Part shown: positions 9,254-18,681 of the stretch, piece after piece
Numbering within the stretch: the stretch's first letter is position 1
Layout of the letters: each line of letters starts with the position of its first letter
Source: Bacillota bacterium
GTDB taxonomy: Bacteria > Bacillota > Clostridia > Lachnospirales > Lachnospiraceae
Assembly: GCA_023442465.1 (NCBI GenBank)
Contig: JAEZZQ010000007.1
Span: 124,001 to 188,000, forward strand
Length of the DNA: 64,000 bases
Direction of reading: 5' to 3'
Made by a program: the position numbers and the translations under genes
The notes under the pieces: model-generated
What the model was told of the DNA's origin: nothing
Databases searched by the model: none
Seen by the model: the letters and a program-made list of their open reading frames with translations, nothing else

Positions 9254-10429
9254 CTATCTCCCCTGTTCCTTACGCAACTTATCCACAAAATTCTTCAGCC
9301 TTCCGATAGCAACCTTCAAATTTTCCAGCGAATACGCATATGAGATACGAAGGAAACCTTCTCCGCAATCGCCAAAGGCGGTACCAGGCACTACTGCTAC
9401 CTTTTCCTCCTGAAGAAAACGGTTGGCGAATTCCTCGCTTGTCATCCCAAATTCCTTAATGCTGGGAAATACATAAAATGCGCCGAAGGGTTCGAAACAT
9501 TCCAGCCCCATTTCCTTAAAGCTATGCAGCAGGTAACGTCTCCTTTGATTGTATGCCTCTCTCATCTGAGCCACATCCGCATCCCCGTTCTTAAGTGCTT
9601 CCACGGCTGCATACTGGCTGGTGGTAGGGGCGCACATAATGGCGAACTGATGGATTTTAATCATCTGCTCCATAATTTCTTTGGGCCCGCAGGCATAACC
9701 GAGCCTCCATCCCGTCATGGCATACGCTTTGGAAAAGCCGTTGATCAATATAGTCCTTTCCTTCATTCCCGGAAGAGAAGCGATGGATATATGTTTTTCC
9801 TTATAGGTAAGTTCTGCATAGATTTCATCGGAAATAACGATAAGGTCTTTCTCTATTACAATCCTGGCGATTTTCTCCAAATCCTCCCTTTCCATAATCG
9901 CACCCGTCGGATTATTCGGAAAAGGCAGAATCAGTATCTTCGTTTTCTCCGTAATGGCTTCCAGAAGTTCCTCCGGCATCAGGCGGAACTCATTTTCCGC
10001 TTTTAGCTCGATAATGACCGGAACAGCATTGGCCAGTATCGCACATGGCTCGTAGGATACGTAGCTTGGCTGGGGAATCAGTACCTCCTCACCGCCCTCT
10101 ATCATGGCGCGAAGTGCAACATCGATTGCCTCAGAGCCGCCTACCGTCACGATAACTTCGTTATTATAATGATAGTCGATGCCCTGACTCCGCTTCAAAT
10201 AATTGCAAATTTCTATTTTTAAATCTTTCAGCCCCGCGTTGGAAGTGTAGAAGGTGCGTCCTTTTTCGAGGGAATAAATACCCTCGTCCCGGATATGCCA
10301 AGGTGTATCGAAATCAGGCTCACCTACACCGAGGGAAATCGCGTCCTGCATCTCACTCACCACGTCAAAAAACTTGCGGATGCCGGATGGCTTGATATTA
10401 ACAACCTTGTCAGCTAGCGGATTTCTCAT
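9254..10429 (-). CDS. PLP-dependent class I/II aminotransferase
   Basis: 391 residues, fold type I. The PLP lysine is K234 in GFSKAYAMTGWRLGY; PNNPTG (about 171-176) and SDEIYAEL are the other cofactor-site motifs. It resembles the aspartate/aromatic aminotransferase group (PatA, AspC-like). The substrate cannot be fixed from sequence. The start overlaps the stop of the Lrp-type regulator gene by four bases (ATGA), so it is translationally coupled. An Lrp regulator next to an aminotransferase suggests amino-acid responsive control. Confidence 0.9.
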   Translation of the reverse strand: MRNPLADKVVNIKPSGIRKFFDVVSEMQDAISLGVGEPDFDTPWHIRDEGIYSLEKGRTFYTSNAGLKDLKIEICNYLKRSQGIDYHYNNEVIVTVGGSEAIDVALRAMIEGGEEVLIPQPSYVSYEPCAILANAVPVIIELKAENEFRLMPEELLEAITEKTKILILPFPNNPTGAIMEREDLEKIARIVIEKDLIVISDEIYAELTYKEKHISIASLPGMKERTILINGFSKAYAMTGWRLGYACGPKEIMEQMIKIHQFAIMCAPTTSQYAAVEALKNGDADVAQMREAYNQRRRYLLHSFKEMGLECFEPFGAFYVFPSIKEFGMTSEEFANRFLQEEKVAVVPGTAFGDCGEGFLRISYAYSLENLKVAIGRLKNFVDKLRKEQGR

Positions 10430-10908
10430 GGCGTAATTTTCTCCCTTTCATCTTCATATTTTTTAGATAAAATTGTGCCATGGTCCTTATACTTCTTAAG
10501 TATAAAGTGGGTCGCCGTACTAAGAACGGTATCCAGGGCGGAAAGCTTGTCGGATACGAAGGCAGACACCTCTTTCAAAGACTTTCCTTCCAAAGTAACG
10601 AGCAGGTCGAAACCACCCGAAATCAAATATACAGAATTAACCTCAGGATACTTATAAATCCTCTCTGCAATATTATCAAAGCCTTGACCTCTCTGAGGCG
10701 TAACACGGACCTCGATAAGGGCTGTTACCTTTTCGATGGATGTCTTTTCCCAATCGATCATCGTATGGTAGCCGCATATAATGCCTTCGTTCTCCATAGC
10801 CGCCAGTTCGTTTACCACATCGATTTCTTCTGCCCCCAGTATGACTGCCAGCTCCTTCACATCTATACGGCTGTTTTTTTCTATTATCGATAAAATCTGC
10901 TCTCTCAT
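10426..10908 (-). CDS. Lrp/AsnC-family transcriptional regulator
   Basis: 160 residues. An N-terminal winged helix-turn-helix (RIDVKELAVILGAEEIDVVNEL) is followed by a RAM/AsnC ligand-binding domain (about 65-140, with VYLISGGFDLLVTLEG). Such regulators sense amino acids as oligomers. It is co-transcribed with the downstream aminotransferase, whose product or substrate may be its effector (inference). The AIR-synthase-like gene ends 72 bases upstream. Confidence 0.9.
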   Translation of the reverse strand: MREQILSIIEKNSRIDVKELAVILGAEEIDVVNELAAMENEGIICGYHTMIDWEKTSIEKVTALIEVRVTPQRGQGFDNIAERIYKYPEVNSVYLISGGFDLLVTLEGKSLKEVSAFVSDKLSALDTVLSTATHFILKKYKDHGTILSKKYEDEREKITP

Positions 10909-10980
10909 ACTTCCTCCATTCCGCCTCTGTAAGGCAGCACCTTTTTACATTATACAATCATTATATGGCACATTTCTCCT

Positions 10981-11964
10981 TTAAAGTACCCGAAACAGCT
11001 CATCCGATTTGGATGGCTCTAAGAATCTTTTCTCGTCCCCATTTATGACAACTCTGTCATTGCTGTCCGTGGCCTTCCCCACTACCGACGCAGGGATTCC
11101 CTCCTGTTCCAGTGCCTTTACCAAATCATAGCCGTTATCCGCCGCCATCAAGAGACATCCTCCCGATAGAAGCTCGTAAGGATTGATTTCAAAAAACTCA
11201 CAAACCTCGATCGTCTCCTGCTTTACCGGCAGCTTTTTCAAATCGATTTCCAGTCCAACGCCTGCTCCTTCCGACATTTCCCAAAGGGCACCGAATATCC
11301 CGCCCTCCGTAACGCCGTGCATTGCACGAACGCCGGACTTAACGGCAGTAGCCGCCTCTGGAACAACCGACAGAAATCTATCCAATTCTTTCGCCTCTTC
11401 CACCAGACGGACCGGGTACCTCGTAAGGAGCTGTTCTTCCATTCTCCGCGCTATTACCGCGGTTCCTTCCAAGCCTATCCACTTGCTCACCACTACGTCC
11501 TGCCCGGGCTTTACATTCCTCACAGAGCTGTCATAAGCCTTCTTCGCTTTACCGACGCCGGACACGCTAAGAACAGGGCTTACTACTGCACCTGTTACTT
11601 CTATCGAGCTTCCCGCAATCTGCACGTTGAGCTTCCCACATTCTTCTTCCATCCGAAGCATCATATTCTTAATGTCGGACTCTTCCGCGGACTCAGGGAA
11701 AAAGCCGGATATCATTACTGCTACCGGTTCTGCTCCCGACGCTGCAAGCCGGTTCACGCAGGAATATAGAGCAGACCGTTCACCTTCGGGGCAATATCCC
11801 GCTGTTGGAGCGGAGGAAACCGCAGTAAGCTCCTCGCTTTTAAAAGAAAAAATGGCGCAGTCTTCCCCTATTCCTGCGCCAATCAATACTTCTTCTCTTT
11901 TCATTTTTATCTGTTTCAGGACCGAACGCTTATAGACGTTCTCCGTTATCTTTCCTGCTTTCAT
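10981..11964 (-). CDS. AIR synthase/HypE-like protein
   Basis: About 327 residues with the two-domain PurM/HypE/ThiL/SelD architecture: an N-terminal ATP-binding half (GEDCAIFSFK, then APTAGYCPEGERSALYSCVN) and a C-terminal half (GVTEGGIFGALWEMSEGAGV). HypE helps make the CN ligand of NiFe hydrogenases, but no hyp or hydrogenase gene is nearby, so the role is open. I prefer the start MKAGKITEN because GGGAG sits six bases before it; an upstream ATG at 11997 would add 11 residues. The VanW gene ends 42 bases upstream, so they probably share a transcript. Confidence 0.8.
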   Translation of the reverse strand: MKAGKITENVYKRSVLKQIKMKREEVLIGAGIGEDCAIFSFKSEELTAVSSAPTAGYCPEGERSALYSCVNRLAASGAEPVAVMISGFFPESAEESDIKNMMLRMEEECGKLNVQIAGSSIEVTGAVVSPVLSVSGVGKAKKAYDSSVRNVKPGQDVVVSKWIGLEGTAVIARRMEEQLLTRYPVRLVEEAKELDRFLSVVPEAATAVKSGVRAMHGVTEGGIFGALWEMSEGAGVGLEIDLKKLPVKQETIEVCEFFEINPYELLSGGCLLMAADNGYDLVKALEQEGIPASVVGKATDSNDRVVINGDEKRFLEPSKSDELFRVL

Positions 11965-12006
11965 CCATGGCTCCCGTCTGTGTGCTTTAGTACGCATATA
12001 AGCTTC

Positions 12007-13539
12007 TTATTCTGCCGGTTGTTCCGCCGGCTGCTCCGCCGGCTGTTCTGCCGCTTCTATCTGCTGTTGATCTACCGGAGCTACATTGGGCGTAGCGAAT
12101 TGTGCCAAAGAAGCTGCCACATTTTTCACATGGTCTATGCTATTCGTAGCCACTGCCGCCAGCATCTGATTATATGCGTTCACATCGTTTGTAGACAAGC
12201 CTACGGTAGCCGTACGAGGCACCATCTTATAGCTGCTGCTGTTCACCTGTTCACGGCTCACTTCTACGCCGTTCTCCGTTACCACCTTCCAGAGCTTCGC
12301 CTTATAACCGATATGGGCAGACTGCGTAATCACCTGACCGAGAGGTATCGCCGGATCCGTATAAATTACTTCCGTATCCGGATTGGTCACGGACAGCACT
12401 TCGCTCTCATAGGAAACCTTGCGTTCCGGAGAACGGGTCTCAACGCCGTATATCGTAAATGTGATAACTTTATTTTCAGTTTTCCCTTCTATATAAATAG
12501 GATACTCTGTATTATTGATAAAGCGGAAATCCTTTCCTGACGATTCCGCAATCGCAGCATCCGCCGAAGGATCTACATAGCTGACTATCATAGAGTGATT
12601 GTGACGCTCTGTCACCTCCAGTTCAGAAAGCAGCACTGCGTTATATAAGGTGGTAGACACCTGACAGATACCTCCGCCCAAGCTATCCACTACCTGTCCG
12701 TTCAAATAAGAACCTGCCATATAATAGCCGTTGGCTTCCGTAAACGGGGATACCTCATTATATGTGGAAAATTCATCTCCCGGATACACCGTTGTTCCTG
12801 ATATCAGATTACAGCCATTCGTAACATTTTCACTTCTATCACGGCCGGAAGTAGAAAAACTGGTGCTGAAGGTACCCAGCACATCCTTTACCTTGGCAAG
12901 CTCCTCCGCATTTCCCCTGGGCTCATCTACAATCACTGCCAGCGCAATCCGTACCGGTTCAAAAGTCCAATCGTTTAAAAAATAATCGTATATCTGCTGC
13001 AAGGATATTTCTTCATCCACCACATATCCGGTCTGACCCGGTATTACGGAAAATCCGCTGTCCGTCTTGGTAAGAACGGCATCTTGAGCTTCCACGTTAT
13101 ATTGTCCGCATTGTTCTTCAAGAAGGCCGCGAATCAGCTCTTTATCCAAATCATATTTTAACTCGAACACTTTATTTTCATGCAGCAAATCCTGTAACGC
13201 TTTATATCGCTGCACCACATTTCCCTTTTTACCGAAAGCGACCGCATCTTCCACGACTTCAGGGTTCGTCCATGTAAGCCCCAGCTCACCTGCGGTTACA
13301 ATTATCTCATTGTTATTTACCGCCTGAAGCGTGACCGAAGTCTCCTTCAAATTATTTATATATTGCTCAACCATCTGCTCAGCTTCCGCTGCTGTCTTCC
13401 CGGAAACATCTATCTGGCCCACATAAATGCCGTTTTCAATAGTATTCCCGGCCTTTGCCTGCACCGGATATCCCATCTGCATAAATGCAAATATGAAAAA
13501 AGCTGCTGCGATGGTCAGCTTCCTTCTCCATCTACTCAT
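12007..13539 (-). CDS. VanW-family cell-envelope protein with PG_binding_4-like repeats
   Basis: 510 residues: a signal peptide (about 1-28), two putative peptidoglycan-binding-type domains (about 35-215), the VanW domain (about 235-365, with DSLGGGICQVSTTLYNAVL and ERHNHSMIVSYV), a G5-like segment, and a tail ending in repeated AEQP units. VanW proteins occur in glycopeptide resistance clusters and widely in Clostridia, where the function is unknown; an envelope role is likely. There are no van resistance genes here. It is the first gene of the minus-strand cluster running to the aminotransferase. A second VanW protein lies at 40766-41596. Confidence 0.87.
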   Translation of the reverse strand: MSRWRRKLTIAAAFFIFAFMQMGYPVQAKAGNTIENGIYVGQIDVSGKTAAEAEQMVEQYINNLKETSVTLQAVNNNEIIVTAGELGLTWTNPEVVEDAVAFGKKGNVVQRYKALQDLLHENKVFELKYDLDKELIRGLLEEQCGQYNVEAQDAVLTKTDSGFSVIPGQTGYVVDEEISLQQIYDYFLNDWTFEPVRIALAVIVDEPRGNAEELAKVKDVLGTFSTSFSTSGRDRSENVTNGCNLISGTTVYPGDEFSTYNEVSPFTEANGYYMAGSYLNGQVVDSLGGGICQVSTTLYNAVLLSELEVTERHNHSMIVSYVDPSADAAIAESSGKDFRFINNTEYPIYIEGKTENKVITFTIYGVETRSPERKVSYESEVLSVTNPDTEVIYTDPAIPLGQVITQSAHIGYKAKLWKVVTENGVEVSREQVNSSSYKMVPRTATVGLSTNDVNAYNQMLAAVATNSIDHVKNVAASLAQFATPNVAPVDQQQIEAAEQPAEQPAEQPAE

Positions 13540-13578
13540 AACTTCTCCTCTTAATCTATCCTATCAACTGTATTTCCA

Positions 13579-13692
13579 GTTACTATTCCGCCTTCCATAC
13601 CGCGTAAAATTGTGTCTCTATGCAATCTTGTGAAGGCTGCAAGCGCCAAAATGCAGTTTTATCGCATTTTGTGCAATCTGCGCCGAAAATAT
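13579..13692 (-). repeat. Family B repeat, decayed copy
   Basis: On the minus strand this matches the nested element at 1851-1990, including AATGCGATAAAACTGCATTT and GGCGCTTGCAGCC in the same order, plus a weaker match at the right end. A dozen or so bases are missing near the left end and no target duplication is visible. Boundaries are approximate. Confidence 0.7.
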
Positions 13693-13696
13693 TGTG

Positions 13697-13804
13697 CTAG
13701 GAAATAAAGTATGATAAAGTTGGTAATACCATAGCCAACACTACTAATATAATAATGATGGATGAAATTATCTTCTTCGTCTTGTTACTGTTCATGTTAA
13801 ACAT
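13697..13804 (-). CDS. Small single-span membrane protein (35 aa)
   Basis: Reading the minus strand gives MFNMNSNKTKKIISSIIIIL followed by VVLAMVLPTLSYFIS and a TAG stop. A perfect AGGAGGAATTGCT site precedes the ATG. The short basic N-terminus followed by one hydrophobic helix is the layout of small membrane proteins such as Prli42 of Listeria, but I see no real sequence match to it. The gene is divergent from the TPR-like gene at 13840 and shares its 35-bp promoter gap. Its end abuts the family B repeat. Confidence 0.55.
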   Translation of the reverse strand: MFNMNSNKTKKIISSIIIILVVLAMVLPTLSYFIS

Positions 13805-13839
13805 AGCAATTCCTCCTATCCACTGAAAGGATATTATAT

Positions 13840-14448
13840 ATGAAAATCCCTTTTTTTGCAAGTTTTATCATCTTCATTGTGTGGCTCGCCTACGAGCTTT
13901 CCAAGACACGCCGCCGCTCCGAAAAAAAAGAAATTTCCTTCTGGGAAAAGGAAGCACAGGCCAACCGGACAAGGCGCAAGCCATTGGATAGCTTGAACTA
14001 TATCACAATCCCCTTTGATAAGCTTCCGATGGAGCTTCTTACAGAAGATGAGCGAATCTCCGAATGCCACCGGATTCTCCAAGTCCTCAAAGATTCCCCT
14101 ATCGTCAACTTCACGGGAATCAGCAATACCGAGCTGAAGCTGGAATACGGCGCTCCGAATCTCAACCTTCTCATGCGCTATGATGAAAATTATACCACGC
14201 TGGCCAGCACTTTACAGAAGTGGGCCCTCCTGCTTTACGAAGCAGGTTATGCCGTGGAAGCAAAAAATATTCTGGAATTCGCTATTTCTACCGACACTGA
14301 TGTCAGTGGCAGCTACCGTCTGTTATCCTCCATTTATACGAAAGAAGGACAGACAGAAAAAATTGCAGACCTTTTAAAACGGGCGGAAAATCTCAGGTCA
14401 GGCTCTAAGGACACTATCGTCCGTATTTTGCAAGAATCTTATCGGTAA
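13840..14448 (+). CDS. Conserved membrane-anchored protein with TPR-like helices
   Basis: 202 residues, start preceded by AAAGGA at good spacing. One N-terminal membrane segment (about 3-19) is followed by a basic stretch (KTRRRSEKK). A soluble domain follows, whose C-terminal part (about 125-195; LLLYEAGYAVEAKNILEFAI, then SYRLLSSIYTKEGQTEKIADLLKRAE) looks like two to three TPR units. TPRs bind other proteins. No specific function recognised. Its last 35 bases overlap the end of the convergent exonuclease gene. Confidence 0.75.
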   Translation: MKIPFFASFIIFIVWLAYELSKTRRRSEKKEISFWEKEAQANRTRRKPLDSLNYITIPFDKLPMELLTEDERISECHRILQVLKDSPIVNFTGISNTELKLEYGAPNLNLLMRYDENYTTLASTLQKWALLLYEAGYAVEAKNILEFAISTDTDVSGSYRLLSSIYTKEGQTEKIADLLKRAENLRSGSKDTIVRILQESYR

Positions 14449-15109
14449 TCCTGCTCGCCTCGTTTCTCGTAAGCTTGTCCACATCATAGTCAATATTAAT
14501 TTTATGCTGGTCCAGCAATTTATATAACCGTTCTTTTTGAGGCTTCGTGATAGGAGTCTCTCTTTTTGCCTGATAAATCAGCTTTTGTGGTTTGAAATCC
14601 TTCTCATTATAAAAAAGCTCCGATAATTTAAGGAACAAATCAGAAGCCGCCTGCGCATCCCCCAAGGCTCTATGGGCTTTATGCTCTATCTTGTAATAAC
14701 CGCATAAGTCTTCCAGCTTCCTGCTTTCCAAATCCGGCAGAAACTTTCTCGCCAGCTTCAGCGTATCGATTCCTTCCTTTTCAAATGTCATCTTTTGATT
14801 CACCGCGGCTCTCTTTAAGAAGGAATAATCGAATAAGATGCGGTGCCCCAGCAAAATATCCCCGCCGATGAATTCCAGTAGCTCAGGAAGAACACTGCCT
14901 ATTTCCGGAGCGCTCTCAAGCATCTGCTCCGTAATACCTGTCAGAGTACATACGGTTTCACTTAAACCCCTTCCGGGATTTACGAAGCGCTGGAAGGTAT
15001 CTGTCACTTTTCCTTGCCTCACCCTTACCGCGCCGACTTCTATGATTTTGTCATGCTTCGTATTCAAGCCGGTAGTCTCCAGGTCCAGAGATGCGTAATC
15101 ATTTATCAT
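14414..15109 (-). CDS. DnaQ-like 3'-5' exonuclease
   Basis: 231 residues, DEDDh exonuclease fold. Motif Exo I is SLDLETTGLN (D9/E11), Exo II is around HRILFDYSFLKR, and Exo III is HRALGDAQAASDL. The domain spans about 5-170; the C-terminal about 55 residues (PQKERLYKLLDQHKINIDYD) resemble a small helical extension seen in other stand-alone DnaQ-like nucleases. Such proteins act in repair or proofreading. Its start overlaps the end of nth by 11 bases, so they form a repair operon. Confidence 0.88.
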   Translation of the reverse strand: MINDYASLDLETTGLNTKHDKIIEVGAVRVRQGKVTDTFQRFVNPGRGLSETVCTLTGITEQMLESAPEIGSVLPELLEFIGGDILLGHRILFDYSFLKRAAVNQKMTFEKEGIDTLKLARKFLPDLESRKLEDLCGYYKIEHKAHRALGDAQAASDLFLKLSELFYNEKDFKPQKLIYQAKRETPITKPQKERLYKLLDQHKINIDYDVDKLTRNEASRITDKILAKYGR

Positions 15110-15758
15110 TCTTCTTTTTCCTATCTTTATTCCGTTTCCGGTAATCGTCGCACTGCTCCTGTAAAAAACATTCCTCGCATTTTGGGGTAGGTGCCTTACA
15201 TATTTCTCTTCCCAAGGTGATAATCTGAATATTCCAGAGAATCCAATGCTCTTTTGGCAGCACCTTCATCAAATCCATTTCTACCTTCAGCGGGTCCTCT
15301 TCCTTTGTCAGTCCCAGCTTTTTTGAAATCCGCTTTACATGAGTATCCACCACGATGCTCGGCTCGTTGTAAATATTTCCTCTGATAACGTTCGCCGTCT
15401 TTCTCCCTACACCCGCAAGGGAAGTGAGGTCCTCCAGCGAGCGGGGTATTTCTCCGTCAAACCGTTCCATCAGCTCCTTGCAGCAGGCAATAATGTTCTT
15501 AGCCTTATTACGGTAGAATCCGGTGGAATGAATATCCTTTTCCAGCTCAGAAAGCTCCGCCTTCGCAAACGCTTCCACACCGGGATATTTACGGAACAGA
15601 TCTGCAGTTACCACATTCACTCTGGCATCCGTACACTGAGCGCTTAAAATCGTAGCGATCAGCAGCTGCCATGCATTTTCATGGTCCAGCGAGCAACGAT
15701 ATTCCGTACCGTATCTCTCATCCAACAGATCTATGATCTCTTTCGTCTTTTTCGTCAT
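15099..15758 (-). CDS. nth: Endonuclease III
   Basis: 219 residues. The helix-hairpin-helix LTSLAGVGRKTANVIRGNI includes the catalytic lysine, and the catalytic aspartate lies in VDTHVKRISKKLGL. The C-terminal 4Fe-4S cysteines have the classic C-x6-C-x2-C-x5-C spacing (ICKAPTPKCEECFLQEQC). It removes oxidised pyrimidines and cleaves the abasic site. The start directly follows the stop of the radical SAM gene (TAAATG), and its end overlaps the exonuclease gene. Confidence 0.95.
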   Translation of the reverse strand: MTKKTKEIIDLLDERYGTEYRCSLDHENAWQLLIATILSAQCTDARVNVVTADLFRKYPGVEAFAKAELSELEKDIHSTGFYRNKAKNIIACCKELMERFDGEIPRSLEDLTSLAGVGRKTANVIRGNIYNEPSIVVDTHVKRISKKLGLTKEEDPLKVEMDLMKVLPKEHWILWNIQIITLGREICKAPTPKCEECFLQEQCDDYRKRNKDRKKKNDK

Positions 15759-17654
15759 TTATCCTTCCTCCATAGGAACGAGCAGTATTCTCGCCTCGTT
15801 CGTAAGCGGACTCCTTTGTCTGTAATCGAATAGGACTGCCGTGGGCGCCTTGGCTCTGCTCATACGTTTATCGAGATTCTCCTCCCATACGGCATAGGAA
15901 AATACTTCTATATGTGTCATCTTTGCGATTTGCCTGGGCTGATATTCCGCATACAACGGAAGCTGTTCCCTTAATTTTTCTTCCTCTTTATAAAAATTCT
16001 GAAGCTGTTCTTTATAGGCTGTGGTATTTTTGGAAAAACCGGGTCTGCTCTTCATATTCTCTCTCAAATATATATCGTAGGTCAGGAGCTCTTTGTAAAG
16101 CTCTTCTTTCTCCCTATCATAACGGCAGGCGAATTGAAGGAGCGCTTCATACCGGTACACTCTCGACGGACTGTTCAGGAAGTATCCGCTCTCCTCATAA
16201 TATTCCGCAAGCCTTTCGTACATGGAGAATGCCCCCTCGAAGGCCCCTTCCAGCACCGGCAGCGTATGCGTAAACTGATTGCTGTTATAATACAGCTCTA
16301 CCATTTCTTCTATCCTCTTTAAGCAGCACAACTTATCATAGGGCATCCACTTGGAGTATAGCACTTCATAGGGAGGCTCGCTGGTGTAATTTATTCCATA
16401 GCTTCCAGCTTTTTCATGCATAGGCGATCCCTTTAACACTTTTAGGAAGCCCAGCTGGAACTGCTGGGGTCTCATGGCATACACTTCATTGAAGGATTGG
16501 CTGAAGCTGTAGTAATCCTCGTAAGGAAGGCCCGCTATCAGATCTAGATGTATATGCACGTTATTTCCGTTATGGATCCGTGTCACTATATACTTCAATT
16601 TATCCATATCCATGGAACGATTGATTTCTTTCAAGGTCGTGGGGTTTGTAGACTGTACCCCTATTTCGAGCTGCACCAGTCCCGGGCGCATTTCGGATAA
16701 GATCTCGAGCTGTTCCTCACTTATAATTTCTGCGGCAATTTCGAAATGAAAGTTGGTCACTCCGTTGTCATGCTCGTGAATGTATCGCCATATCTCCATG
16801 GCGTGCCGGTGGCTGCAGTTGAAGGTCCTATCCACGAATTTTACTTGAGCCACGCGGTTATCCAGGAAAAATTGAAGTTCCTTTTTCACAATCTCCACGT
16901 CCCTCAGACGTACCTTCTTATCGATAGATGATAAGCAATAGCTGCAGCGATAGGGACAGCCTCTGCTGGTTTCGTAATATATGATTCTGTTTTGGAAGGG
17001 TTCAAGGTTCTCATATAAAAAGGGGAGCGTGCTGATATCGGTTAGTTCTCGCAATTTGGTCGTTATAATCTTCTCTCCGGCACGAAATACAATGCCCGGA
17101 ATTTCATTGAGAAACAATTCTTGTGAAAAGTCAGGAAGATGCTCTGAGGAAGCTTCATGCAGGGAATCCTTTTCCAAGGTCTGTAAGTAATATTGCAATA
17201 AGCTGAGAAATGTCTTCTCACCTTCCCCTATCATCACTCCGGTAATCACAGGATATTCCTTCAATAGTTTTTCTGCATCGAAGGAAACCTCCGGGCCGCC
17301 CAGCCATATGGGAAGGTCTGGCATAATCTTGTGAAGCTCTGTGATAATTTCACGTATCATGCGGAAATTCCAGATATAGCAGGAAAAGGCGATAACATCG
17401 GGGCGGCGTTTGTAAATATCGGACAATATGCTTTCAACCCTATGATTAATCGTGTATTCGGCAATTTCAATATGAGGGACGTACTCCTGTCCCGCGTAGG
17501 CACGAAGGCTGTACAACGCGGGATTGGAGTGAATGTATTTTGCATTTAAAGCAGTCAGTAAGAATTTCACAGTTTCAGATATGTCCTTTCCTGTTGAAAA
17601 GTATATTAGGGTTATGTGCTGATGGGGTTCTTTTCTCAAATAATTGAAAGGCAC
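15759..17654 (-). CDS. B12-binding-domain radical SAM protein (DUF4080 type)
   Basis: Up to 631 residues. A cobalamin-binding-like N-terminal domain (RRPDVIAFSCYIWNFRMIRE, then PIWLGGPEVSFDAE) is followed by a radical SAM barrel with the CxxxCxxC cluster motif in ETSRGCPYRCSYCLSS (about 240), and a C-terminal DUF4080-like region. The substrate is unknown. The start is uncertain. A GTG at 17654 has a strong GGAGGGGGAGG site, but family-like sequence (KFLLTALNAKYIHSNPALY) begins at another GTG at 17570, 28 codons later. It is immediately upstream of nth. Confidence 0.82.
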   Translation of the reverse strand: MPFNYLRKEPHQHITLIYFSTGKDISETVKFLLTALNAKYIHSNPALYSLRAYAGQEYVPHIEIAEYTINHRVESILSDIYKRRPDVIAFSCYIWNFRMIREIITELHKIMPDLPIWLGGPEVSFDAEKLLKEYPVITGVMIGEGEKTFLSLLQYYLQTLEKDSLHEASSEHLPDFSQELFLNEIPGIVFRAGEKIITTKLRELTDISTLPFLYENLEPFQNRIIYYETSRGCPYRCSYCLSSIDKKVRLRDVEIVKKELQFFLDNRVAQVKFVDRTFNCSHRHAMEIWRYIHEHDNGVTNFHFEIAAEIISEEQLEILSEMRPGLVQLEIGVQSTNPTTLKEINRSMDMDKLKYIVTRIHNGNNVHIHLDLIAGLPYEDYYSFSQSFNEVYAMRPQQFQLGFLKVLKGSPMHEKAGSYGINYTSEPPYEVLYSKWMPYDKLCCLKRIEEMVELYYNSNQFTHTLPVLEGAFEGAFSMYERLAEYYEESGYFLNSPSRVYRYEALLQFACRYDREKEELYKELLTYDIYLRENMKSRPGFSKNTTAYKEQLQNFYKEEEKLREQLPLYAEYQPRQIAKMTHIEVFSYAVWEENLDKRMSRAKAPTAVLFDYRQRSPLTNEARILLVPMEEG

Positions 17655-17673
17655 AGGCCTCCCCCTCCAAATA

Positions 17674-18681
17674 TCACAAGGTTGCTTCTCTTATTTTCCC
17701 CATTTCCTTCCAAACATCATCCCCATAATTACTAACAATAACAGAAATTAAATTATCATTAGGGTTATACTCCGATATAAAGCTTACACCCGGATCGCAT
17801 CCTTGGAAATATGCAATATCGTCCGCTTCATCATTATCAATAATCCAAAAGCCATATCCGTAATATCCTTCTTCACTATCCTGCCCGTCTCCGCTCTGTT
17901 TGCTCAGCATTTTAAGAGTCAATTCTTTTGAAAGCAATTGATAGCTTATTATGCCCTTCCAGAAACTCACTATATCCGTTACTGTTATATAGGCACCGCC
18001 GGCGCCTGTCCCTTTGGCATCGACGCTGAATATATTCGTGCGATAGCTGTCTGTATCTTCGCAATATATGTAATTATTGGCGCATTTCGCAGGGAGTCTG
18101 TCCAACTCATAATACCCTGTCGATTTCATGCCGCATACATCAAATACATTGGTTTGTAAATACTTGTCAAATTCGATTCCTGTTACCTTCTCTATGATTA
18201 GCGCAAGCAATACATATCCTGTATTATTATATTGAAACTTTGCTCCCCGGGGATACATCATATCCTTATCGATAAATAAGGGCAGCAAGTCGGCGTTTCG
18301 CCTTATTTTATAGTTGGGGAAATCTTCCCACAGTTCTTCATATTCTTCCATAATACTTTCATCAAAGTAATCCGGGACTCCCGAAGTATGTGTTAATAGC
18401 TGTTCGACTGTTACATTCGGATCTATATTATGCAAATCAATATCAAGAAGAGCGCCCAGGGTATCACTAAAGTTCAATTCTTTACGCTCGATCAACTGTA
18501 AAATTCCCACAGCAACAAATGCTTTACCAGCAGATGCACTGGCAAATTTCGTATCTAAAGTATTGCAAACCTTATTGGGTAAGTCAGCATATCCGCTTTG
18601 GTGCTCGCAAATAATTTTGTCATTTTTTATAGCAAGTGCGACACCTCTAAAATCGTTATCGATTAATTTTTTTACATCCAT
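17674..18681 (-). CDS. Beta-lactamase-like serine hydrolase
   Basis: About 335 residues, serine beta-lactamase/class C PBP fold. The nucleophile motif SxxK is S-A-G-K in KFASASAGKAFVAVGILQ, and the Y-x-N motif is YNN in AKFQYNNTGYVLLALI. No signal peptide is seen, so it may act in the cytoplasm as an esterase or peptidase rather than as a resistance enzyme. The start MDVKKL follows GGAGGAATTAAA; an upstream ATG at 18735 would add 18 residues that look non-coding. Its end is close to the radical SAM gene start, so a shared transcript is possible. Confidence 0.8.
   Translation of the reverse strand: MDVKKLIDNDFRGVALAIKNDKIICEHQSGYADLPNKVCNTLDTKFASASAGKAFVAVGILQLIERKELNFSDTLGALLDIDLHNIDPNVTVEQLLTHTSGVPDYFDESIMEEYEELWEDFPNYKIRRNADLLPLFIDKDMMYPRGAKFQYNNTGYVLLALIIEKVTGIEFDKYLQTNVFDVCGMKSTGYYELDRLPAKCANNYIYCEDTDSYRTNIFSVDAKGTGAGGAYITVTDIVSFWKGIISYQLLSKELTLKMLSKQSGDGQDSEEGYYGYGFWIIDNDEADDIAYFQGCDPGVSFISEYNPNDNLISVIVSNYGDDVWKEMGKIREATL

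Noticed and set aside
10981..11964. Hydrogenase maturation gene hypE
   Set aside because: Only the fold matches; no hyp or hydrogenase genes occur nearby.
12007..13539. Vancomycin resistance gene
   Set aside because: VanW domain alone; none of vanH, vanA/B, vanX or vanS/R is present.
17674..18681. Antibiotic-resistance beta-lactamase
   Set aside because: No signal peptide and a general serine-hydrolase pattern; a resistance role is not supported.
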